Assembly: GCA_947497475.1 (NCBI GenBank)
Contig: CANMGS010000002.1
Location: forward strand, 186,001 to 250,000
Length of the DNA: 64,000 nucleotides
Source of the DNA: an uncultured Amylibacter sp.
GTDB lineage: Bacteria; Pseudomonadota; Alphaproteobacteria; Rhodobacterales; Rhodobacteraceae
Reading direction: 5' to 3'
The translations under genes and the position numbers were made by a program. The notes under the pieces are model-generated. The model was not told the origin of the DNA. It saw only the letters and a program-made list of their open reading frames with translations, and ran no database searches. Positions 58,190 through 64,000 of this stretch are shown here, one piece after another (position 1 is the first letter of the stretch; every line of letters begins with the position of its first letter).

Positions 58190-59338
58190 TCAAAGATAAG
58201 GTACAGGATCTACACTTTCCGTACCGCGTCGGATTTCAAAATGCAGAAACGGTGTTTCGCCACTTGCAACCTTCGCTATATTTTGTCCACGATTAACTGT
58301 TTGGCCTTTTTTCACAGCCACATCAGATACGTTAGAATAGACCGTATAAAGGTTATCAGGGTGGCGTAGTAGGATGATCGTGTTTTGCCCAGAAGACTTA
58401 GATATCAAGGCAACTTCACCGCCTTCTGCGGCCTTTACTGACGTGCCTACACTTGCTGCAATATCTAATCCTTCATTGCCACCTTTTTTGTTGGAATAAC
58501 CGCGGATAACTTTACCACTAACAGGGCGTAGTAATTTACCAGATGCACCTGCTGGTGTGCGATCATCAGACAACTTCGGGCTTTCTGGAAGAGCGCCTGC
58601 CGTTAGCGTCGTTGGTAGCGGTAGTTTTGCACTTGGCGGTTCTGGTGCTTGACTACCAGCACCTGGCAGTACAGTTGCGTCTTCTATTGCTGGGGCTGTA
58701 CTTGTGGTCTGAACACGCCCATCTGCTGTCACAGGGATCAACAACTGCTGCCCAGGGCGAACGGACAGTTCGCGATCTAAGCCGTTCCAAGACGCTAATG
58801 CTGTGACAGACACACTATAAAGGCGTGCAATTGAATAGGCGGTCTCGCCATTCTCCACGACATGGCGAATTGGCTCTGGGCCTGCTTGAACCGCACCAGT
58901 TTGTACAGGAGTAGGACCCGCACGATCAATTGCAGCAGTTGCAATATTCTCAATTGATGTGCCGCCAGTCGTGGCAGGCCCCGCTTCAGGAATAATAATA
59001 CCTTTTGGCAAAGCAAGGACTTCATCTCTGCGTGCGATATAATCTGCTGGCAATCCATTATGACGAGCAAGATCTTGCCCAGTCATACCGACACGTGCTG
59101 CAATTGCATCAATTGGGTCATTTCGCTTTGCAACAATCACTTGGTAATTCGGATAGGTTATCACACCGCGGCTGTCTGGTTGGGGGCGTGGCGCAAGTTG
59201 TGTGGCATTACCATTCGGCACGGGATTAATCTTAGAGTTGAGATCACTCAATGAAAAATCATCGCACGCCGTTAATGCTAAAGCGCTGCACAATAAAAGT
59301 GCTGGTTTTAGACTGTACCTATTTGATATTACTGCCAT
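58190..59338 (-). CDS. nlpD: LysM/M23-domain lipoprotein (NlpD-like)
   Basis: A lipoprotein of about 382 aa starting at ATG 59338, where lipobox LTAC places the lipidated Cys25; a longer reading from 59458 runs into pcm. Two LysM segments follow (YQVIVAKRNDPIDAIAARVG, then VENGETAYSIARLYSV), then a Ser/Pro-rich linker and a C-terminal LytM/M23 domain (GGNEGLDIAASVGTSVKAA). The H-x-G-x-D zinc motif reads N-E-G-L-D, and the late HFEIR keeps one histidine; so it is probably a non-catalytic amidase activator like NlpD/EnvC. It follows surE and pcm. Confidence 0.88.
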   Translation of the reverse strand: MAVISNRYSLKPALLLCSALALTACDDFSLSDLNSKINPVPNGNATQLAPRPQPDSRGVITYPNYQVIVAKRNDPIDAIAARVGMTGQDLARHNGLPADYIARRDEVLALPKGIIIPEAGPATTGGTSIENIATAAIDRAGPTPVQTGAVQAGPEPIRHVVENGETAYSIARLYSVSVTALASWNGLDRELSVRPGQQLLIPVTADGRVQTTSTAPAIEDATVLPGAGSQAPEPPSAKLPLPTTLTAGALPESPKLSDDRTPAGASGKLLRPVSGKVIRGYSNKKGGNEGLDIAASVGTSVKAAEGGEVALISKSSGQNTIILLRHPDNLYTVYSNVSDVAVKKGQTVNRGQNIAKVASGETPFLHFEIRRGTESVDPVPYL

Positions 59339-59363
59339 TTGCCCAATTCCTGTCTTTGCGGGA

Positions 59364-60011
59364 TTATGCCCCGTCTGTTTTTGCGATCCCTTCGATAAGC
59401 GGTACAAACCGCACATCTGCAAGTTCTGTGTAGTTAAGTCCATCTGGTGTCTTTTCAACCTTTATCAGGCTTTGCACCGCATCTGACTGTCCTACAGGTA
59501 ATACCATAATACCGCCCATGCGCAATTGTTCCAAGAGATTTGCAGGGGGGTCTTCCGCTGCAGCGGTCAAAATGATGCGATCGAAAGGCGCTTGATCTGG
59601 CATGCCGTAGCTACCATCTGCTGTGGTGATGATCACATTCCGCAGTTTCAAAGCTTCTATTCTTGAACGTGCTTTGACTGATAGTTGGCGGTGACGTTCA
59701 ACAGAATAAACACGGCGAGCCATATGAGACAGGATTGCGGCTTGATAGCCAGAACCAGTACCAACCTCTAAAACAATATGACGAGGGCCAACATCTAAGG
59801 CTTCTGTCATCTTTGCAACGATACTCGGTTGGCTGATTGTTTGGCCTGCATCAATAGGTAAGGCCATATCGTCCATAGCATGGGCTTTAAAGTGACCTTC
59901 AACGAACATATCGCGCGGCACTTTCTCCATGGCTTGCAAAACATGATCTGCGACGCCTTTGTTGCGCAACATTAACAGGAATTGCATTTTACCCTCGGCA
60001 CTTAAGGTCAC
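59364..60011 (-). CDS. pcm: Protein-L-isoaspartate O-methyltransferase
   Basis: This enzyme repairs isoaspartyl residues using SAM. The 215-aa protein has the SAM motif [15 protein letters not shown], the substrate loop [15 protein letters not shown] and the late GGIMVLPVG strand. It overlaps surE by four bases. Confidence 0.95.
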   Translation of the reverse strand: MTLSAEGKMQFLLMLRNKGVADHVLQAMEKVPRDMFVEGHFKAHAMDDMALPIDAGQTISQPSIVAKMTEALDVGPRHIVLEVGTGSGYQAAILSHMARRVYSVERHRQLSVKARSRIEALKLRNVIITTADGSYGMPDQAPFDRIILTAAAEDPPANLLEQLRMGGIMVLPVGQSDAVQSLIKVEKTPDGLNYTELADVRFVPLIEGIAKTDGA

Positions 60012-60790
60012 TTTAAAACCCCTTGCAGCCGTTCTAAATGGGCATGACTTGTCAAATCTGCGCGCATAGGAGTTACCGAAATATAACCTTCAAGGTTTGC
60101 ATGCACATCTGTGCCGGATTTTGTCGGCGCATGCTGTGAACCCATTGTCACCCAAAGAAAGCGGCGGCCATTGGGACCCGTTTCTGCAACTGTGTGAAAT
60201 TCTGTATTATCGCGAAACCCTTGGGCAACAGCTTTCATGCCCTTACAGTCAGCGGCAGGGATTGGTGGGAAATTTATATTATAGAATACACCATAAGGGG
60301 CTTCGCCCCAGATATCTGCATTCAACAAATCCCGCACGGCTTTTACACCATGAACGCGCGCAACTTCAAACGGGTCGTCCATATCTTTATTTGCAGGCCC
60401 ATAGAATTGCGACAAAGCAATGGATTTAACACCGTGCAATGCGCCTTCCATTGCGGCTCCAATTGTACCCGAATAAAGTGTGTTTTGTGCAGCATTGTTA
60501 CCTTTGTTGACCCCAGATAAGATCAAGTCTGGTTTTTCAGACATGACTTCATTCAAACCTGCCAGAACACAATCCGCGGGCATACCATCGACTGCATAAC
60601 GGTCGTGGTCATATTTAAACAAACGCATCGGGTTCACATAAGAAACTGCATGGGCGACACCTGATTGCTCTTGTTCAGGTGCAACAGTCCAGACTTCGCC
60701 ATCTTTCCCAGCTAATTCCTTTGCGATTTCAAGCATAACATCTAGGCCTGGTGCCCGAATGCCGTCGTCATTTGTAATGAGAATTCGCAC
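60008..60790 (-). CDS. surE: 5'/3'-nucleotidase SurE
   Basis: A divalent-metal-dependent nucleoside monophosphate phosphatase, 260 aa. The start [15 protein letters not shown] carries the metal-binding Asp pair, and [20 protein letters not shown] the conserved Asn and Ser. Its end overlaps pcm. The surE-pcm-nlpD order is conserved across many Proteobacteria. Confidence 0.96.
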   Translation of the reverse strand: MRILITNDDGIRAPGLDVMLEIAKELAGKDGEVWTVAPEQEQSGVAHAVSYVNPMRLFKYDHDRYAVDGMPADCVLAGLNEVMSEKPDLILSGVNKGNNAAQNTLYSGTIGAAMEGALHGVKSIALSQFYGPANKDMDDPFEVARVHGVKAVRDLLNADIWGEAPYGVFYNINFPPIPAADCKGMKAVAQGFRDNTEFHTVAETGPNGRRFLWVTMGSQHAPTKSGTDVHANLEGYISVTPMRADLTSHAHLERLQGVLK

Positions 60791-60868
60791 GATGATTTAC
60801 CCGCCTTTAATCGTTGGTAATTTGCTACACCATCGCGAGTCGGGTGAAAAGAGGGAAGGACACCATGA

Positions 60869-60900
60869 TCAGATAATTCTACGGAAATAGAATTATCTGA
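60869..60900. terminator. Perfect 13-bp hairpin between surE and the 43-aa gene
   Basis: TCAGATAATTCTA (60869-60881) and TAGAATTATCTGA (60888-60900) pair without mismatch around CGGAAA. It starts three bases after the stop of the small minus-strand gene at 60904. The stem is AT-rich and no long T-run follows, so termination is likely but not certain. Confidence 0.6.
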
Positions 60901-60903
60901 GGT

Positions 60904-61035
60904 TTAAAGGCAATATTTGGTCGCACCTGTAATCACTGGGGTTTCACAGGGTGTTCCTGTGCTAGAGTGAGATTTGTTGACTGGTTGTGCATATGCAGAA
61001 ATAGCAAAGAGACAAAGAACAAAACAAAAGCGCAT
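60904..61035 (-). CDS. 43-aa secreted peptide
   Basis: A short gene in the 350-bp gap between serS and surE. The protein starts MRFCFVLCLFAISAYA, a clear signal peptide with an AYA cleavage site, leaving a mature peptide of about 27 residues that begins QPVNKSH and ends TKYCL. The mature part has two cysteines (Cys30 and Cys42), able to form a loop. AAAGG lies seven bases upstream of the ATG, and a 13-bp hairpin follows the stop. No family is recognised. Confidence 0.62.
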   Translation of the reverse strand: MRFCFVLCLFAISAYAQPVNKSHSSTGTPCETPVITGATKYCL

Positions 61036-61141
61036 TTATATACCTTTAGGCGAATAGAGTATTTATCAATCTACTAATTACAGAATAAAAATGTGCTCTA
61101 TGCAACTAAAAAAATGCGAACAGTATCATCGTCTTTGGAGT

Positions 61142-62434
61142 TTAAACTAAAACACCATCCACAGTGATCTTTGTCTTACCGCCAGTGTAGTTGTGCAATG
61201 CTTCTGGCAGCTCAACAGAACCATCCGCCTGCTGACCGTTTTCCAAAACAGCAATCAAACAACGACCAACAGCCAAACCAGAGCCGTTCAATGTATGCAC
61301 ATACTCAGGCTTCTTCGCACCTTCTGGGCGGTAACGTGCATTCATACGACGCGCTTGGAAATCACCACACACAGAACAGCTTGAAATCTCACGGTATGTA
61401 TCTTGCCCAGGTAACCAAACTTCGATGTCATGTGTGCGTTGAGCGCCAAAGCCCATATCACCTGTACACAAAACCACCGTGCGATATGGCAAGCCTAGTT
61501 TTTCCAAAATACCTTGTGCACATTCGGTCATACGGTCCAATTCCGCGCGACTATCTTCTGGTTTGGTGATGCTCACCATTTCAACTTTTTCAAATTGATG
61601 TTGGCGCAACATACCAGAGGTATCACGACCCGCAGAGCCAGCTTCTGAACGGAAGCACAATGAATGGGCTGTCATGCGGCGCGGTAGGGCGCTTTCATCC
61701 AGAATTTCCCCTGCAACTGTATTTGTCAGCGTCACTTCTGATGTTGGGATCATCCACCACCCGTTTGTAGTTTGATAGCTATCCTCAGAAAACTTCGGCA
61801 ACTGACCAGTGCCAAACATGGCTTCGTCGCGGACAAGAACAGGTGTATTCATTTCTGTCAGACCGTTTTCTGTTGTATGCGTATCCAGCATGAATTGCGC
61901 CAAAGCACGGTGAACACGGGCAACGGCGCCAGACATGATTACAAAACGAGAACCGCTAAGTTTCGCTGCCGTTTCAAAATCCATACCACCTTGAACAGCG
62001 GCCAATTCGAAATGCTCTTTTGGATCGAAATCCAATGTGCGCGGGGTACCCCAACGATGCACCTCGACATTGTCATCTTCATCGGCACCTTCAGGCACAT
62101 CATCATGTGGGCTGTTTGGCAAAGTTGCCAACAAGTTTTGCAACTTGTCATCTTCAACCTTTGCTTCGTCTTCCAAAGCGGCGATTTCTGCTTTTTTATC
62201 AGCAACTAATGCACGTAGGCGTTCAAATTCAGCTTCGTCACCCTGTGCTTTTGCTTTGCCGACATTCTTAGATGCGGCATTGCGGTCAGCCAAAGCTTGC
62301 TCTGCTTTGGTGATCTTTGCACGGCGTGCTTCGTCAATTGCCAAAATTTCGGACGACATCGGTGCAGCACCTCGTTTCGCAAGAGCTGCGTCAAAAGCTG
62401 CGGGATTTTCGCGGATAGCGCGGATGTCGTGCAT
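61142..62434 (-). CDS. serS: Seryl-tRNA synthetase
   Basis: A class II synthetase of 430 aa. An N-terminal coiled-coil arm that contacts tRNA-Ser covers residues ~30-105. Motif 2 is [20 protein letters not shown] (core shown) and motif 3 is [16 protein letters not shown]. The length is standard. Confidence 0.97.
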   Translation of the reverse strand: MHDIRAIRENPAAFDAALAKRGAAPMSSEILAIDEARRAKITKAEQALADRNAASKNVGKAKAQGDEAEFERLRALVADKKAEIAALEDEAKVEDDKLQNLLATLPNSPHDDVPEGADEDDNVEVHRWGTPRTLDFDPKEHFELAAVQGGMDFETAAKLSGSRFVIMSGAVARVHRALAQFMLDTHTTENGLTEMNTPVLVRDEAMFGTGQLPKFSEDSYQTTNGWWMIPTSEVTLTNTVAGEILDESALPRRMTAHSLCFRSEAGSAGRDTSGMLRQHQFEKVEMVSITKPEDSRAELDRMTECAQGILEKLGLPYRTVVLCTGDMGFGAQRTHDIEVWLPGQDTYREISSCSVCGDFQARRMNARYRPEGAKKPEYVHTLNGSGLAVGRCLIAVLENGQQADGSVELPEALHNYTGGKTKITVDGVLV

Positions 62435-62505
62435 AATATCACCTGATTATTGGATTCGTCGTAATCAGCGTTATACCCAAGTTTGCAGGGGATGAAAGTG
62501 CGTGA

Positions 62506-63837
62506 TTAAGCCAGCTTGTTCTTTGTCGATTGCCAGAAGCTTAAAAATGCTTCGGACGACATGTCTTTGTTAGACCAATTCTCAACACTAGGTTGCTTCA
62601 TCCCTTTGGGCAAAATTGTGGAACCATCGCCAATCATGACTTTTAATTGCTCGCCCGACAGATGTGTAACGTCTGTGAAATCAGCCGCTTTTACGCCAGC
62701 ATAAAGCATTTCTGCAGCAGAAAAGTTCGCTTCTTGGAAGCGTGCCATAACCATACGTGCGCCTTGGAAGTTTGCCCAATCTAACCAACTGCGTTGCATT
62801 TGCGCACCATTCAATGAGGCATCGCTAAGATTTGCTTTGAACAAATCAGCTTCTTGCAAGTTCACATGGTTCAAACTTGCACCATTTAACTTGGCAACAG
62901 ATAGCGATGCGCCTTGTAAGTTTGATTCATCAAGTAAGATTGGACCAAGGTTGGCGTTGTTTAAATCGGCAAGGGCGATATTGCAGCCGCGCAAATCCAA
63001 AACAAAGTTTTGAGATGCTTCATAATCTATTCGTCCTGGTGCACGTTCGTTACGACGTCCGAATACAGTCAAAGCAGCTTGAATATCGGGGCGAGGTGGC
63101 ATCAAGGTTGCAACAGATGTTTTTTCCTCTTGGTTCAAATCCCAGACTTGCTTCTTTTTCTTCTTAGCTAATGCAGCCCAGGCTTCTTTACTGGCATCTT
63201 CATCAAAACGTGGTCTACGTGTGTTTTCACGCACATAAGCACAAAGTGTTTCCATCACCGATATATGGTCGCGGCGCGATTCAATCGCCACGCGTTCCAA
63301 AGTATAAATCGCCCCTAAACGGACCTCTAAATTTGGCTCGGTATTTTGCATACCATCTTCCCAAACAGTACGTTCCATACCCAGCTGTGTCACAGCGTCA
63401 GAAATACGGCCTGTGATGTAACTTTCTTCTGTTGCACGTGTTCGGCGCTCTGCCATAAAAATCATGAAAATCACGAAGGGGGCTGCCAACAATCCGACAA
63501 ATGTTGCGATCAAACCAAGGAGTGATAACACATGTTGGCGTACTTCGCCCAATGCCACTGCATCCGAAAATGATCCTGTTAGCAACCATAAGCTATACAT
63601 ATCTAAAACAAGTATGGCTGCCCAAAGAGGGGCTAATAACAAAGACATCCAGGCAAGCATTTTAAGGGCAGGTTGTTGGATAGCATTTAATGCTGCGAAT
63701 TGGCGTTTTATACGCTGTCCCCATTGAAGCTTTATAAAGACAGCAGAAAATAGAATAACCAATAATAAAAGCCATGGAACCATATCCGCAGGCAACCAAC
63801 TTGGCAGCCATGCGCCGTTCTCTAACCACTTAAACAT
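62506..63837 (-). CDS. Membrane pentapeptide-repeat protein
   Basis: A 443-aa protein. The first ~130 residues hold three hydrophobic helices, a cytoplasmic linker of about 130 residues follows, and residues ~265-390 are about 20 pentapeptide repeats of the A(D/N)Lxx type (for example NLQEADLFKANLSDASLNGA). That part forms a right-handed square beta-helix. Such proteins can act as scaffolds or mimic DNA. The function is unknown. Confidence 0.85.
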   Translation of the reverse strand: MFKWLENGAWLPSWLPADMVPWLLLLVILFSAVFIKLQWGQRIKRQFAALNAIQQPALKMLAWMSLLLAPLWAAILVLDMYSLWLLTGSFSDAVALGEVRQHVLSLLGLIATFVGLLAAPFVIFMIFMAERRTRATEESYITGRISDAVTQLGMERTVWEDGMQNTEPNLEVRLGAIYTLERVAIESRRDHISVMETLCAYVRENTRRPRFDEDASKEAWAALAKKKKKQVWDLNQEEKTSVATLMPPRPDIQAALTVFGRRNERAPGRIDYEASQNFVLDLRGCNIALADLNNANLGPILLDESNLQGASLSVAKLNGASLNHVNLQEADLFKANLSDASLNGAQMQRSWLDWANFQGARMVMARFQEANFSAAEMLYAGVKAADFTDVTHLSGEQLKVMIGDGSTILPKGMKQPSVENWSNKDMSSEAFLSFWQSTKNKLA

Positions 63838-63863
63838 AATAACCCTCTAATACGTAACTTAAT

Positions 63864-63899
63864 CGCTTTTTTAGCTAGAATACGCTTTTTCGCTTTTTT
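63864..63899. repeat. Three CGCTTTTT repeats upstream of the pentapeptide gene
   Basis: CGCTTTTT occurs at 63864, 63883 and 63891, within 36 bases, between the pentapeptide gene and whatever lies to its right. It may be promoter-proximal A/T tracts or terminator remnants of an upstream gene. Confidence 0.35.
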
Positions 63900-63968
63900 A
63901 CGTCTACCCACTACGGAAATTTTCCTGTGCCAACAGGCTTAGACTAAGTGCTTTTCAGACGTATTGCC

Positions 63969-64000
63969 TTATTCTTCTTTCAAAAAGGCACGTAGCTTTT
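63969..64000 (-). CDS. Possible C-terminal end of a further gene
   Basis: On the minus strand the last bases read KLRAFLKEE followed by TAA (63969-63971). This looks like a normal protein end and would belong to a gene beginning beyond the window. Too little is present to name it. Confidence 0.3.
   Translation of the reverse strand, partial: KLRAFLKEE

Overview
The window is chromosomal DNA from an alphaproteobacterium, most likely a low-GC member of the Rhodobacterales (Roseobacter group). Three things suggest this: the gene order DUF177-rpmF-plsX-fabH-ihfA-merR, a nuo operon carrying a DUF5337-type gene and running on into birA-coaX-rnj, and the tat / surE / pcm / NlpD / serS neighbourhood. 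Codon use is visibly AT-rich. I see no phage, transposon, CRISPR array or rRNA. Coding density is very high and almost everything is core metabolism.

Layout. 1-7.2 kb: a thiolase-like protein overlapping an AMP-forming ligase, pyrE with a strong terminator, two GNAT acetyltransferases, a secreted GH25 muramidase, an FAH-family enzyme and the long-form dCTP deaminase. 7.3-11.4 kb: tRNA-Pro(GGG) and the lipid / ribosome cluster merR-ihfA-fabH-plsX-rpmF-DUF177. 11.5-25 kb: bamE-like lipoprotein, msrB, olsB-like acyltransferase, alpha/beta hydrolase, moaA, a lipoprotein plus CPA1 antiporter, AlkD-like protein, AEC transporter, glmS, glmU, a gph-type phosphatase, a DegT-type aminotransferase and a membrane-anchored SNase.

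25.0-44.5 kb: one very tight operon encoding the 14 subunits of NADH:quinone oxidoreductase (complex I), then birA, coaX and rnj. Five non-core genes are interleaved: a 48-aa single-helix protein between nuoC and nuoD (too short for most gene callers), a 107-aa secreted protein between nuoD and nuoE, a membrane protein with a Lys/Ala repeat and a helix-hairpin-helix end plus a DUF5337 protein between nuoE and nuoF, and a lipoprotein between nuoG and nuoH. Many junctions are TAATG or ATGA stop/start overlaps, implying translational coupling.

44.5-64 kb: DEAD-box helicase with a structured leader, prfC, two tandem membrane-anchored LytTR regulators (one with a textbook LytTR-type direct repeat directly upstream), an atypical SDR, an SSS symporter, an orphan ABC ATPase, tatABC with a DUF815 ATPase, a small unknown gene plus a Hint-domain protein, a ~490-bp non-coding region, nlpD-like peptidase, pcm, surE, a 43-aa secreted peptide, serS and a membrane pentapeptide-repeat protein.

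The best candidates for undescribed biology are the membrane LytTR pair with its operator, the accessory small genes inside the nuo operon, and the unannotated 43-aa secreted peptide between serS and surE. No large new multi-gene system is evident.
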